Position numbers and translations under genes: made by a program. DNA of 64,000 nt, from assembly GCA_018433085.1 (NCBI GenBank), contig JAHDRW010000004.1:62001-126000 (forward strand), given 5' to 3'. Shown here piece after piece: positions 18,117 through 27,330 of the stretch (position 1 is its first letter; every line of letters begins with the position of its first letter). This DNA comes from Deltaproteobacteria bacterium (GTDB taxonomy: Bacteria; Desulfobacterota; Desulfomonilia; UBA1062). The notes under the pieces are model-generated. The model ran no database searches. It saw nothing but the letters and a program-made list of their open reading frames with translations, and was not told where the DNA came from.

Positions 18117-19034
18117 TCACAGCGGCAGCTCATCCGAGCTGTCGATCGGGGCCGCGGTGGACGGATCGCGCCTCGCGGTCCAGTCGTTCTCCGCCGCGGA
18201 CCCGTCAGAGGCAGAAACGCCCTCGATGGTATGCCCGTTCACCCGCCCCTGGTACCGCACGGGAACCACCTCGCCTCCCACCGCCCGGTCCACGGTGAAG
18301 CTCACCTGCTCACCGGAGATCCGCACATCGCGCACGGGCGTTTCGGAAGACCCTTCCGTGAGCGTGCCCCGGGCCTTCTGAAACTCCTGGTCGAGCCGGA
18401 GCACGCAGCGCTCGCCGCCCGCACTCCCGGGCATGGTCCACTCCCAGGTGCCCGAGACGTTCGCGGGCATGACCCAGAAGTACACCATGCTGCCCTCGAC
18501 CTCGGCGGTCTTATCCGCCTCCCACCCGCCCATGTCGAAGTCGTGCGACACGACCCGGGTGCCGGCTTTCAGCTCCTTGAACAGCTTGGGCCTGATCTCC
18601 AGGTTCACCGACGGAAGGAGGTACAGGGTGACCACGGTGGCGTCGCGGAGATCGGCGTCATAGAGATCCTGCCGCACGAACGTCACCCGGTCGGTGACCC
18701 GGGCCTTTTGCGCGTTTTCCCTGCTCTCCCGGATCCGTTCGGGATCGAGGTCGATCCCGACCCCGCGCGCGCCGCGCTGACTGGCCGCGGCGATCACGAT
18801 CCTGCCGTCGCCGCAGCCTAGGTCGTAGACCAGGTCGCTCCCGGTCACCGCCGCCATGTCCAGCATCTTTGCCACCACCTCTTCGGGAGTCGGCACATAG
18901 GGCACATCGAGATCGTCAGGCCCGTTCAGGGCATAGGCCCGCTCCAGGGGCACATGACCGGACACTCCGGCTGCAGCGACACCTGCAAACACGATCAGGA
19001 GGGCGATCAGCCGCCCGGTTCGGATTTTTCTCAT
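18117..19034 (-). CDS. Exported SAM-dependent methyltransferase-like protein with beta-rich C-terminal domain
   Basis: The 305-residue product starts at ATG 19034 behind GAAAGGAGAG. Residues 8-40 form a hydrophobic export signal. The Rossmann methyltransferase domain follows with motif I YDLGCGDGRIVIAAA and the acidic end of beta-2 (GVGIDLDPERI). The last 110 residues (SGTWEWTMPG, CVLRLDQEF, VRYQGRVNGHTI) look like a small beta-barrel or lipocalin-like domain. SAM is not known to be available in the periplasm, so the protein may be non-catalytic outside or the signal may be a membrane anchor. It lies 14 bases downstream of an APC permease gene, likely in one operon. Confidence 0.85.
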   Translation of the reverse strand: MRKIRTGRLIALLIVFAGVAAAGVSGHVPLERAYALNGPDDLDVPYVPTPEEVVAKMLDMAAVTGSDLVYDLGCGDGRIVIAAASQRGARGVGIDLDPERIRESRENAQKARVTDRVTFVRQDLYDADLRDATVVTLYLLPSVNLEIRPKLFKELKAGTRVVSHDFDMGGWEADKTAEVEGSMVYFWVMPANVSGTWEWTMPGSAGGERCVLRLDQEFQKARGTLTEGSSETPVRDVRISGEQVSFTVDRAVGGEVVPVRYQGRVNGHTIEGVSASDGSAAENDWTARRDPSTAAPIDSSDELPL

Positions 19035-19048
19035 GATTATCTCTCCTT

Positions 19049-20374
19049 TCATCTTGTCTTGCGCCCTGCCCTTCCGAGCAGCAGCACGGGGATACCGGTC
19101 AGCAGGACAACCACGCCCAGGAGCGACCCCCGGCCGGTATGGACCAGGCTCGCATGAAGCATGTAGACGCAGGCCGAACAGAACACCAGCGGGGTGAGCG
19201 GGTACAGCGGCACCCGGAACGGTCGCGACTTGCGCCCGTCCCTGCGGCGCAGCACGAAGATCGAGATGCCCACCAGAAGCAGGAAAAACCAGAACACCGG
19301 GGCAGTGTATTCCACCATCATGGCAAAGCCGTTGCGGCTCCCCGTTCCCAGCCCCACCAGGAGCAGCGCGATGAATCCCTGCAGGAGCAGCGCGTTGGCG
19401 GGCGTGTCCCGCATCCCCTCCCAGCGGCCCAGGAAGCCGAACGGGGAGAAGTCTCTGCCCAGGGCGAAGTTTGTCCGCGCACCCGTGATGATGGTCGCGT
19501 TCATGGTGCTGAGCGCGGCAAAGATGACCAGCGCGCTCACGCACCTCGTCCCGCCTGTCCCGAGCACCTTGTCCATCAGGTCCGCCGCGATTGCCTGTGA
19601 GCTCGACATCCCGGCAAGCCCGAGGCTGTTCATGAACACCATGTTGATGACGAGATAGATCGCGGTGATCAAGCCGATGCTCACCAGCAGGACGCGGACC
19701 ATGCTCCTGCCCGGGTCTCGCACCTCTGCCGAGAGATATCCCGCCTCGTTCCACCCGCCATAGGTGAGCAGTACGAAGATCATGGCCCTCCCCAGCGAGT
19801 GGCTGCCGTGCAGGACGGTCCGGCCGGACTGGACATCCGGATGCTGCGCTGTGAAGGCATACCCCGCCACGGCGACGAACACGAGCCCCAGCAGAATGGC
19901 CGAGAAGAACGCCCGCTGGGCCCATGCGCCCTGCCGGATGCCCATCACGTTGAGCCCGGTCAGGAGGATAATGGTGATCGCCGCGTAGTACGACACAGAG
20001 CCCTCGCCCAACCGGAAAACCTCGGATGCGTAGTCCCCGACCAGGAAAGCGACCATGGCGATGGAGCCGGTCTGGATCACCGTCATGCGGGCCCAGGCAA
20101 AGAGAAACCCGGGCGCGTCCCCGAATGCACGGGTGAGGTAGTGATAGTCTCCCCCCGCATGCGGATAGGAGGTGGCGAGCTCTGCGTAACACAGCGCCCC
20201 CAGAAGGGAGATCACCCCTCCCAGAAGCCAGGCGAGCAGGAACATGCCCTCGCTGCCCGAGCTGGATGCAACGAGCGAGGGGGTCCTGAATATCCCCACC
20301 CCGACGACGATTCCCACGATGATGGCAATGCCGTCCGTTACGGTAAGTGTTTTGCGAGGTTCGGCATCGGACAT
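19049..20374 (-). CDS. APC-family amino-acid permease
   Basis: The 441-residue protein has about 12 predicted membrane segments and APC signatures: VVGVGIFRTPSLVA in segment 1, CYAELATSYPHAGGDYHYL, and LSAEVRDPGRSM between segments. It lacks the EIIA-like tail of the permease at 9245. The solute is unknown. The methyltransferase-like gene follows at 14 bases, so the pair is likely cotranscribed. A longer open frame on the same strand runs across both genes in another phase and is not coding. Confidence 0.92.
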   Translation of the reverse strand: MSDAEPRKTLTVTDGIAIIVGIVVGVGIFRTPSLVASSSGSEGMFLLAWLLGGVISLLGALCYAELATSYPHAGGDYHYLTRAFGDAPGFLFAWARMTVIQTGSIAMVAFLVGDYASEVFRLGEGSVSYYAAITIILLTGLNVMGIRQGAWAQRAFFSAILLGLVFVAVAGYAFTAQHPDVQSGRTVLHGSHSLGRAMIFVLLTYGGWNEAGYLSAEVRDPGRSMVRVLLVSIGLITAIYLVINMVFMNSLGLAGMSSSQAIAADLMDKVLGTGGTRCVSALVIFAALSTMNATIITGARTNFALGRDFSPFGFLGRWEGMRDTPANALLLQGFIALLLVGLGTGSRNGFAMMVEYTAPVFWFFLLLVGISIFVLRRRDGRKSRPFRVPLYPLTPLVFCSACVYMLHASLVHTGRGSLLGVVVLLTGIPVLLLGRAGRKTR

Positions 20375-20784
20375 GAAACGCCTCGTTTCCCCGGCCCTCT
20401 CGGTCTTCTGTCAGGTGCATCCCAGGGCGCCCCGCTTTCGCGGGCGTGCGGGACACGCTCCGGGATCGGCTCGCGTGCTGAGTGGATGGGCTTGCCTTGC
20501 AAAGCGGGGTCCTCCAGCAGCGCCAACCCTTCGGATGCCGGTCTCGGGAGAAATCGTCCGTATGACTCCCCACGTCTACCCGATTCGGGGCGAGATACCG
20601 GCCGGGGGTGCCTTATCGGAGTCTGTCCTGCGGTCCGCCCCTTCAGGGAAAGCGGTCAGCCCGGAGCAGCTCCCGCCCATGCGCCAGTGTCTGAATCATG
20701 GTCATGCAGGTAATAATATCTCTGACACCCGAAACCGGCAAACCGGCCAGGGACCAGCCTCCGGACTCAGTTTCGGGGGGAGAG
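20375..20784. other. Intergenic stretch between psiE and APC permease
   Basis: This 410-base stretch has only short frames. A weak long-range inverted repeat (CCCGAAAC at 20728, GTTTCGGG at 20770) may end the psiE transcript. No promoter is clear. Confidence 0.35.
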
Positions 20785-21234
20785 CTAGGGATTCCTGGAG
20801 ATGAGCCAGTACGTTATCCCGAGAGCCAGGACCACGGCGGCGGTCGCAAAAATATAGGGGGGTGCCGTCTCTGCGTAATCGAAGATGATCACCTTCCGGG
20901 CGATGGCCATCAGTGCCGTCGCGATCACCAGGCGCACCGGGATGGCGTTTTCCGTGAGGTACATGGTGATGTTGATGAAGATCTCCACGGCTATGAGCAC
21001 CGCGAGGAAGGCCCCGAAGGTCGCGAGGATGTCGTTGATCTGGAGCAGGAGAAAGGGAGGCTGGAGCAGGCGCTGGTAGAGCACGTATATCACGTCGCCG
21101 ATCCCCCATACGATCACCATGACCATGAGAACGGCCAGTATCCTGATGGCGAACCGGATAATACGATGGAGCGTGCGGATGGTCCTGTCCTTGTGCTCCA
21201 GGTGGATGTCATGGCCGGGTTCGTACATATGCAT
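20785..21234 (-). CDS. psiE: PsiE-family membrane protein
   Basis: The 149-residue protein has four hydrophobic segments and matches the phosphate-starvation-inducible PsiE family (ILAVLMVMVIVWGIGDVIYV, LIAVEIFINITMYL, VRLVIATALMAIARKVIIFD). ATG 21234 has GAGGGGGGG upstream. Its function is unknown in any organism; E. coli psiE responds to phosphate starvation and cAMP-CRP, but no Pho box is visible here. It stands between the permease and patatin genes on the same strand. Confidence 0.88.
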   Translation of the reverse strand: MHMYEPGHDIHLEHKDRTIRTLHRIIRFAIRILAVLMVMVIVWGIGDVIYVLYQRLLQPPFLLLQINDILATFGAFLAVLIAVEIFINITMYLTENAIPVRLVIATALMAIARKVIIFDYAETAPPYIFATAAVVLALGITYWLISRNP

Positions 21235-21399
21235 GATCCCCCCCTCGAAAAACGGGCCTTTTAGAGACACAGCCCGGAACGTTCACTCCCACCCTGATCA
21301 GCGGGCACGGTCCCGGCCGGCCTGAAGGGACGCCAGTGTATGTTCCGCTGCGGCTGAACCTGCAACTGCCCGACAGCATGACGAAGCCACCGGTTTTCC

Positions 21400-22419
21400 C
21401 TAGTGGAGATACACGGATTCGATGTCGAGGGTGGAGCGTTCTCCCAGATGCCGGTAGTTCTCATCGAGCCAGGCATCGGTCGTGCGGTACCCCACATCGT
21501 GCAGGTGCTCGAGAAACGCCCATTCCGTATTGACCTTGCTGGAGACGCTCAAGGGCTTCAACTCGATATCCGCATCGATACGATGGAAAAACGTGTCCAT
21601 GAGCCGCCCGTCATCAAGGTTGCCGCACTCGATGAGCCGCTTCATCAGCGACAGGGAGTGGATTTCCTTGATGAGGGTCGCATTGAAGGTGATTTCGTTG
21701 ATGCGGTTGAGGATGTCGGAAGCGCTCCGTGGAATCTCGCGGCGGGAAATGGGGTTGATCTGCACGATCACCAGGTCACAGAACCGGCATTCCTCCACCA
21801 GGGGAAACAGGGCGGGGTTTCCCATATAGCCTCCGTCCCAGTACACCTCCCCGTCGATCTCAACGGCCTGGAAGATGAACGGCAGGCAGGCAGAGGCCAT
21901 GACCATGTCCGCGGTCATCTCTTCCCTGCGGAATGTCTTGAGCTTGCCGGTGCGCACGTTTGTGGCCGAGACAAAGATCTTGATGCCCCGGGCGCGGCGC
22001 ACATGCTCGAAATCCACCAGTGCGGCGATGATGTCGCGGACGGGATTGATGTTCATGGGATTGAGCTGGTACGGAGATATCATCCGGGTCGCCATGTCGT
22101 AGAGCAGGTAACCGGGATTCAGGTCCAGGGTCCAGCGGCCCAGCAGGCGATCGAGAAGGGTCCTCTGCAGGGGCGAGAATTGTCCGGCCATGCTCACGCC
22201 CGACCAGAACCTTCCCAATGCCTCCCGCGCGCCTTCCCTGCCCTTGCGGTCGAGTCCATCGGCTACCACGACGCCGTTCAAGGCGCCCGCGCTCGTGCCG
22301 CAGATAGCATCTATCCGGACCCGGTCATCTTCGAGAAGACGGTCCAGCACCCCCCAGGTGAACGCGCCATGGGCACCTCCACCCTGGAGCGCCAGCTCGA
22401 TCGTTTTCTGTTCCGCCAT
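21400..22419 (-). CDS. Patatin-like phospholipase/acylhydrolase
   Basis: This product of about 339 residues carries the patatin dyad and oxyanion hole: GGGAHGAFTWGVL, GTSAGALNG (nucleophile Ser) and DGGYMGNP (catalytic Asp). It probably hydrolyses acyl esters of lipids or polyhydroxyalkanoates, in the cytosol, as no signal peptide is seen. The start is uncertain: ATG 22419 gives the usual short lead into ELALQGGG, while ATG 22446 or TTG 22479 would add up to 20 residues and none has a strong ribosome site. It is probably a single gene. Confidence 0.9.
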   Translation of the reverse strand: MAEQKTIELALQGGGAHGAFTWGVLDRLLEDDRVRIDAICGTSAGALNGVVVADGLDRKGREGAREALGRFWSGVSMAGQFSPLQRTLLDRLLGRWTLDLNPGYLLYDMATRMISPYQLNPMNINPVRDIIAALVDFEHVRRARGIKIFVSATNVRTGKLKTFRREEMTADMVMASACLPFIFQAVEIDGEVYWDGGYMGNPALFPLVEECRFCDLVIVQINPISRREIPRSASDILNRINEITFNATLIKEIHSLSLMKRLIECGNLDDGRLMDTFFHRIDADIELKPLSVSSKVNTEWAFLEHLHDVGYRTTDAWLDENYRHLGERSTLDIESVYLH

Positions 22420-22958
22420 AGGTGTCTGTCCGGCCCGCTGATTCATATGGCATCGATGTTGTCCTGCAACCTGATACAACCTTTTTCCAGAAAATCGCCT
22501 TTTCGTTCATCGAGCGGGGTGTTATCCCTTTGTATGGCTGCACCTTCATGATTATGCATCGGCCTCCCGTGGAGCCGGCATCGATGGGAGAGAACAGGAA
22601 CACTTCACACGCATGAGCCTGAAGGCCACCATGCAGGCTTTCTTTATCCTCTTTTCCACGGCGCCGTTCCCGGAGCTGTCCGGGAACCCCGCTCAATTCT
22701 CAAGAGTTCATACGGTTTAATATATATCATCGTCCGTGAACATCTCCACCGAAGAGCAGCCCGGACGGCACTGCATTCCGGTGAAAGCCGCCAACGTGCC
22801 GGTCGTAATCATGGTCTCCGGACAGGGTGTTTCCCGGTGAGAACGAACGCCTGCCTTCTCAGCGCGAATTTGTGTTGACTTGCGCCGGCATCTCTTCCAT
22901 GTATCATAGGGTACGGAAGTGTTCTTTTTTCATGATTTCCTTGAAAAAAGGAGGTTGT
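22420..22958. other. Divergent intergenic region, patatin / sulfatase
   Basis: This 540-base region holds a GTTCCCGG/CCGGGAAC inverted repeat (22666-22687, six-base loop), an AT-rich patch near 22718 and TTGACT at 22875, which may be a -35 box for the sulfatase. No small gene with a ribosome site is convincing. Confidence 0.4.
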
Positions 22959-24368
22959 ATGACCGGGAAAAACAAGTTTCCCCGCATCGGAAGCGCTTTA
23001 CCGGGAAGGCCCGTCAGCAGGCGCAGGGCACTGAAGCTCATCGGGGGCACGCTGGCTGCCTGCTCTCTTGCACCGGGCGTCTCCTTCGGAGCCGGCCGGA
23101 CCCGGAAGAGACCGAATGTCCTCTTCATCCTCTCCGACGATCACCGCTGGGACGTCATGAGCAACATGAACCACCCCTTTGTGCAGACCCCGCACATGGA
23201 CCGCCTGGCCCGGGAGGGGGTGAGGTTCAACAACGCCTTTGTCACCACATCGCTGTGCAGCCCGTCGCGTGCGAGCTTTCTCACCGGGCAGTACGCGCAC
23301 ACCCACGGGGTGAAAAACAACCTGACCCCGTGGTCAGAGGCCAACGTCACCTTCATCGATCACTTCAAGCGTGCAGGCTACGACACGGCATTCATCGGCA
23401 AGTGGCATATGCCGGGCAGTCTCCCCGAGCTGAAGGGGGCGGACCTGTTCGTCACCTTCACGGTCCAGGGAGGTCAGGGGAGGTACTTCGACTGTCCCCT
23501 GGTGGTGGACGGCAGGGAAGAGCCGTCCCGCAAGCCCTACATCACCGAGGAGCTCACCGACCGCGCGTTGGAATTCATCGGCAGGAAGCGGGAGAACCCC
23601 TTCTGCCTCTACCTCTCGCACAAGGCGGTGCACCACCAGTTCCTGCCGCCCCCCGACCTGAGGCGTCTCTACGATGGGGCGGACCTCGGTCTCCCGCCCG
23701 AGGCCGATTCCATGATCTCCATGGTGGACGGCCAGATCTTCAGCGGCATGGTGGGCCCGCTCGAATACCACTACCGGAACTACTGCGAAACGGTCACGGC
23801 CACGGACCGCGAGATCGGGCGGGTCCTGGACACCCTGGAGGCGATGGGCATCCTGGACGACACGGTGGTGGTCTATGCCGGCGACAACGGATACTTCTGG
23901 GGGGAACACCGTCTGGTGGACAAGCGCTGGGCCTTCGAAGAGTCCATCAGGGTGCCGTTCATCGTCCGCTATCCGGCCCTCACCGTCGATCCGGGTACGC
24001 CTGCCGACCAGATGGCGCTCAACGTCGACCTAGCCCCCACCCTGCTCGATCTGGCGGGGTTGCCGGTACCCCGGTCCATGGAAGGCTGCAGCCTGGCGCC
24101 GGTGCTGAAAGACCGGTCGGTACAAGGCCGCGATGCGTTTCTCTACGAATACTTCAAGGATTTCCCGTACAACGTGCCCGAGTTGAACGCCGTGCGCACG
24201 GACAGGTATAAATTCGTCCGGTACTCCGGGCGGAGAAAGCACGAGATCTTCGATCTCGCCCGAGACCCGAAAGAGATGCACAACCTTGCCGGCACCCCTG
24301 AGGGCGACGCCCTCCTGCCCGAGCTCTCGGCGCTGATGGAGCGGTTCGCCGCGGGGAGTGGATCGTGA
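22959..24368 (+). CDS. Tat-exported sulfatase with Cys-type formylglycine site
   Basis: The 469-residue product starts at ATG 22959 behind AAAAAAGGAGGTT. A twin-arginine signal (VSRRRALKLIGG, residues 19-30) sends the folded protein to the periplasm. The alkaline-phosphatase-superfamily sulfatase domain shows NVLFILSDDHRWDV for metal binding and LCSPSRASFLTG, whose Cys100 is the residue converted to formylglycine, then IGKWHMPG and YAGDNGYFWGEH. It should release sulfate from an organic ester. Its stop overlaps the next start, and a sulfatase-maturase gene lies two genes down, so maturation and substrate enzyme are one operon. Confidence 0.93.
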   Translation: MTGKNKFPRIGSALPGRPVSRRRALKLIGGTLAACSLAPGVSFGAGRTRKRPNVLFILSDDHRWDVMSNMNHPFVQTPHMDRLAREGVRFNNAFVTTSLCSPSRASFLTGQYAHTHGVKNNLTPWSEANVTFIDHFKRAGYDTAFIGKWHMPGSLPELKGADLFVTFTVQGGQGRYFDCPLVVDGREEPSRKPYITEELTDRALEFIGRKRENPFCLYLSHKAVHHQFLPPPDLRRLYDGADLGLPPEADSMISMVDGQIFSGMVGPLEYHYRNYCETVTATDREIGRVLDTLEAMGILDDTVVVYAGDNGYFWGEHRLVDKRWAFEESIRVPFIVRYPALTVDPGTPADQMALNVDLAPTLLDLAGLPVPRSMEGCSLAPVLKDRSVQGRDAFLYEYFKDFPYNVPELNAVRTDRYKFVRYSGRRKHEIFDLARDPKEMHNLAGTPEGDALLPELSALMERFAAGSGS

Positions 24369-24967
24369 GCGCGCACGCAGCCGAACCCATCAACGCGCAG
24401 GCCGCCGAACCCGCCAGGCAGGGCCCGGTCCGGCGGATACTCGTTCCAGCAGGCATCTTCCTGGCAGTGACCGCGGTCTCCCTCCTGCTGTACAAGAATT
24501 TCTGGCAGCTCGGTCTGCCGGCAATCCAGAAAGCCGCCGCGTTCGTTTTCGGGCCCGTCGCGTTTCTGGCGATCGGGTGCGGGGCCGTGATCGTCTACCC
24601 CGTGGCCCGCATGCGGGGAGCGGTGGTCTGGGAGGCATGCATCGCTTCCCTGATCACCCCGCTTGCCTGGATCGGCAAGGAGGTGATGAGGGTGAGCGAG
24701 TTCTTTTCCTGGACCGAATCGCTCTACTACGCCCTCAACCCCACCCCGGCCCTGGTGGTGGCGGCCAATATCGGGTTCATGGGCTTAGGGGAGATGCTCT
24801 TCCGGCACGCCATGAAAAATCGCGGCGGAACCGCCGCAATCATCACACCGGTTCCGGTCGCCGCCGTGGCCTTTGCGCTGATCGCGCTCTACGTGATCTT
24901 TATCTGGGGCATCGGCGTGCACTGGTTCTACATCTATCAGGAGGGGTACAAGGCGCTGTTCCACTGA
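24365..24967 (+). CDS. Unknown polytopic membrane protein of the sulfatase operon
   Basis: The 200-residue protein starts at GTG 24365, overlapping the sulfatase stop as GTGA. It has an Ala/Pro-rich start and about four membrane helices (ILVPAGIFLAVTAVSLLLY, FVFGPVAFLAIGCGAVIVY, ALVVAANIGFMGLGEMLF, AAVAFALIALYVIFIWGIG). Nothing catalytic is recognised. Its place between the sulfatase and its maturase suggests a role in export, anchoring or transport of the sulfated substrate or released sulfate. Confidence 0.8.
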   Translation: MSAHAAEPINAQAAEPARQGPVRRILVPAGIFLAVTAVSLLLYKNFWQLGLPAIQKAAAFVFGPVAFLAIGCGAVIVYPVARMRGAVVWEACIASLITPLAWIGKEVMRVSEFFSWTESLYYALNPTPALVVAANIGFMGLGEMLFRHAMKNRGGTAAIITPVPVAAVAFALIALYVIFIWGIGVHWFYIYQEGYKALFH

Positions 24968-24988
24968 CGCCTTTTCTCGGACATCCGC

Positions 24989-26299
24989 ATGCGGCACAGG
25001 CGACTCACCGATATCCTCGTCAAACCCGCGGGTCCTGACTGCAACATGGCCTGTGGATACTGCTTCTATTCCTGCAGGAAAGATATGTTCGGAGCCTCGG
25101 GCAGGCACCGGATGAACGACGAGATCCTCAGGAACATGATCGGGCAGTTTCTGGCACAGGCAGACTCCGAGGCGGTATTCACCTGGCAGGGGGGAGAACC
25201 CACCCTGATGGGCCTGGGTTTCTTCCGCAGGGCGGTGGAGCTGCAGAAACGCTTCGGGCGCGGGCTGACGGTGGGAAACGCCTTCCAGACCAACGGGCTC
25301 CTGCTGGACAGCCGATGGACGGATTTTTTCCGGGAATACCGGTTTCTCGTGGGGCTGTCCATCGATGGCCCCTCCCACGTGCACGACCGCTACCGCAGGG
25401 ACTCGGGCGGGCAGGGCACCTTTTCCCGGGTCGCCGACAGCGCGGGGCTGCTTCTGGACAGCGGGGTCGACGTGAACGCCCTGGCCGTGGTCAACGACTA
25501 TTCGGCCCAATTCCCCGAAGAGATCTACGGCTTTTTCAAGGACATGGGTCTGGTCCACATGCAGTTCACCCCCTGTGTGGAAATCCTTGCCGGTTCCGAG
25601 GATGTACCCGCACCCTTCTCGGTCGGGCCCGAGGATTACGGCAGGTTTCTGTGCGTGCTCTTCGATCTGTGGCTCGAGGATTTCCGGAACGGGCTCCCCA
25701 CCACGTCCATCCGCCTGTTCGAGTCCCTGCTCTTTGCCTTTGCCGGCATGGAGCCGCCCCAGTGCACCCTGGCCCGCACCTGCGGCGATTATGTCGTGGT
25801 TGAACACAACGGCGAGGTTTATTCCTGCGACTTCTTCGTGACGCCCCGGTGGCGCCTGGGAAACCTCATGACCGGAGACCTCTCCGGCATGTTCAACAGT
25901 CCCCTCCAGCGCGAATTCGGAGAGCGGAAGGCGGCCCTCCCCTCCCCGTGCCGGGAATGCCCCTGGCTGCCCTACTGCCGGGGAGGATGCCCCAAGGACC
26001 GGATACGGCTCGAGGGAAACGAGCGGATCGATCACCTCTGCGAGGGAACCAGGATGTTTCTGGACCATGCCGGGGCGAAGATGGAGAAGCTCGTCCGGGA
26101 ATCCTTGCAACGGCGCCAAGGAGAGGATGCCGGAGTCAGGCAGAGCAGGCAGGTTCCTGCCGGTCACGCGCACACGCACCTCCATCCGCCTGCCGGGATG
26201 ACAACCAGTGCCGGTGAAGGTCCCGGAAGAAAACCCGGCAGAAACGATCCCTGTCCCTGTGGAAGCGGCCTCAAGTATAAAAAGTGCTGCGGGAGATAG
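24989..26299 (+). CDS. Anaerobic sulfatase-maturating radical SAM enzyme with SEC-C tail
   Basis: This 436-residue anSME oxidises the sulfatase active-site Cys to formylglycine without oxygen. The radical SAM motif is CNMACGYC (Cys18, 22, 25), with TWQGGEPTL and a C-terminal SPASM/twitch region (CTLARTCGDY, CDFFVTP, CRECPWLPYCRGGCPKD) for two auxiliary clusters. The last 25 residues (RNDPCPCGSGLKYKKCCGR) are a SEC-C zinc motif like that at the SecA C-terminus, which may recruit it to the export machinery or nascent sulfatase. The start has no strong ribosome site. The partner sulfatase is at 22959. Confidence 0.93.
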   Translation: MRHRRLTDILVKPAGPDCNMACGYCFYSCRKDMFGASGRHRMNDEILRNMIGQFLAQADSEAVFTWQGGEPTLMGLGFFRRAVELQKRFGRGLTVGNAFQTNGLLLDSRWTDFFREYRFLVGLSIDGPSHVHDRYRRDSGGQGTFSRVADSAGLLLDSGVDVNALAVVNDYSAQFPEEIYGFFKDMGLVHMQFTPCVEILAGSEDVPAPFSVGPEDYGRFLCVLFDLWLEDFRNGLPTTSIRLFESLLFAFAGMEPPQCTLARTCGDYVVVEHNGEVYSCDFFVTPRWRLGNLMTGDLSGMFNSPLQREFGERKAALPSPCRECPWLPYCRGGCPKDRIRLEGNERIDHLCEGTRMFLDHAGAKMEKLVRESLQRRQGEDAGVRQSRQVPAGHAHTHLHPPAGMTTSAGEGPGRKPGRNDPCPCGSGLKYKKCCGR

Positions 26300-26482
26300 G
26301 CCTTCTTCAGCGAACGCCTGTATTACCCTTACAACCGTTTTCCCTTCCCGGTTAAGGTATGGTTCTCTCTTGGAAAACCAGTGCCCCCTGGCCCGCTGTG
26401 AACGGCCTGTTCTATGTATGGTGCTCTGGCATCCCGAAGCGTATCCGAGGGTGGTTGATTCGATCCCCTTCTCCCGCGTCTC

Positions 26483-26510
26483 TTGATTTGTCCATGGTAC
26501 AGCCTAGTAA
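26483..26510 (+). promoter_or_regulatory. Candidate sufCB promoter
   Basis: TTGATT (26483-26488) and TAGTAA (26505-26510) are 16 bases apart, 61 bases upstream of the sufC start. Confidence 0.4.
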
Positions 26511-26532
26511 GATATCAGGACCCTCTGATATC
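26511..26532. promoter_or_regulatory. Candidate operator over the sufCB transcription start
   Basis: GATATCAG (26511-26518) and CTGATATC (26525-26532) are a perfect inverted repeat with a six-base spacer, placed directly behind the -10 box. It is well placed for a repressor that senses Fe-S status, such as an Rrf2-type protein, but no such gene is in the window. Confidence 0.45.
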
Positions 26533-26571
26533 CGCACGAGGCATGATGAGGAGATGATGGAGGAGTGAACC

Positions 26572-27330
26572 ATGCTCATGATCGAAGGATTGCAGGTCAA
26601 GCTCGGAGCCAGGGAGATCCTCAAAGGGGTCGACATGGAGATCCGGGAGGGAGAGGTGCACATCCTCTTCGGCCCCAACGGCTCGGGAAAGACTTCACTG
26701 CTCATGACCCTCATGGGGTATCCCCAGTACCGGATAACGGCGGGAAAAATCGTGTTCAAGGGCACCGACATCACCCACATGCCGGTGCATGAGCGGGCAC
26801 AGCTCGGCATGGGCATGTCATACCAAAGGCCGCCCACCATCCACGGGCTCAAGACCCGGGACATGGTCTCCATATGCGCCGGCAATGGCGAGCAGGACGT
26901 AGAGGCCCTTGCCTCGCAGGTCAATATGGGCGATTTCCTCGACCGCGACCTCAACGCGGGATTCTCCGGAGGCGAGATCAAGCGCTCCGAGCTGCTGCAG
27001 CTCATGGCGCAGAACCCCGACCTCCTGCTCTTCGACGAGCCCGAATCGGGCGTGGACATGGAAAACATCGCGCTCATCGGCAACGCCATCGCAGCCCTGC
27101 TCGAGCGCAACTCCGCCGGCTACAGCGGTTCCTGCCGCATGAGAACGCATCCCGATCGCAGGAAGATGGGCCTCATCATCACCCACACCGGGTACATCCT
27201 CAACTATGTCCCGGCGGACAGGGGGCAGGTGCTCTTCGACGGCGTCATCGCCTGCCGCGGCAATCCGCAGGAGATCTTCCAGACCATCAGCCGGTCCGGG
27301 TACCAGGAGTGCATCGAATGCATGACATAG
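26572..27330 (+). CDS. sufC: SufC-type Fe-S assembly ATPase
   Basis: The 252-residue soluble ABC ATPase has Walker A GPNGSGKT (34-41), the SufC-like Q-loop segment MGMSYQRPP, signature FSGGEIKRSELLQ and Walker B LLLFDEPESGVD. An insertion near residue 185 (YSGSCRMRTHPDRRKM) is longer than in typical SufC. Its 3' end overlaps the sufB-like start by 13 bases. With SufB it should build and transfer Fe-S clusters. The ribosome site is GGAGGAG. Confidence 0.93.
   Translation: MLMIEGLQVKLGAREILKGVDMEIREGEVHILFGPNGSGKTSLLMTLMGYPQYRITAGKIVFKGTDITHMPVHERAQLGMGMSYQRPPTIHGLKTRDMVSICAGNGEQDVEALASQVNMGDFLDRDLNAGFSGGEIKRSELLQLMAQNPDLLLFDEPESGVDMENIALIGNAIAALLERNSAGYSGSCRMRTHPDRRKMGLIITHTGYILNYVPADRGQVLFDGVIACRGNPQEIFQTISRSGYQECIECMT

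Larger units (their letters stand above)
26300..26571. other. Intergenic region upstream of sufC
   Basis: This 270-base region contains the sufC promoter and operator candidates listed separately. No small gene is seen. Confidence 0.4.

Noticed and set aside
18117-20573. One 818-codon frame spanning the methyltransferase and permease region
   Set aside because: Only the last 305 codons are the methyltransferase; the rest is out of phase with the permease gene and has no membrane pattern.
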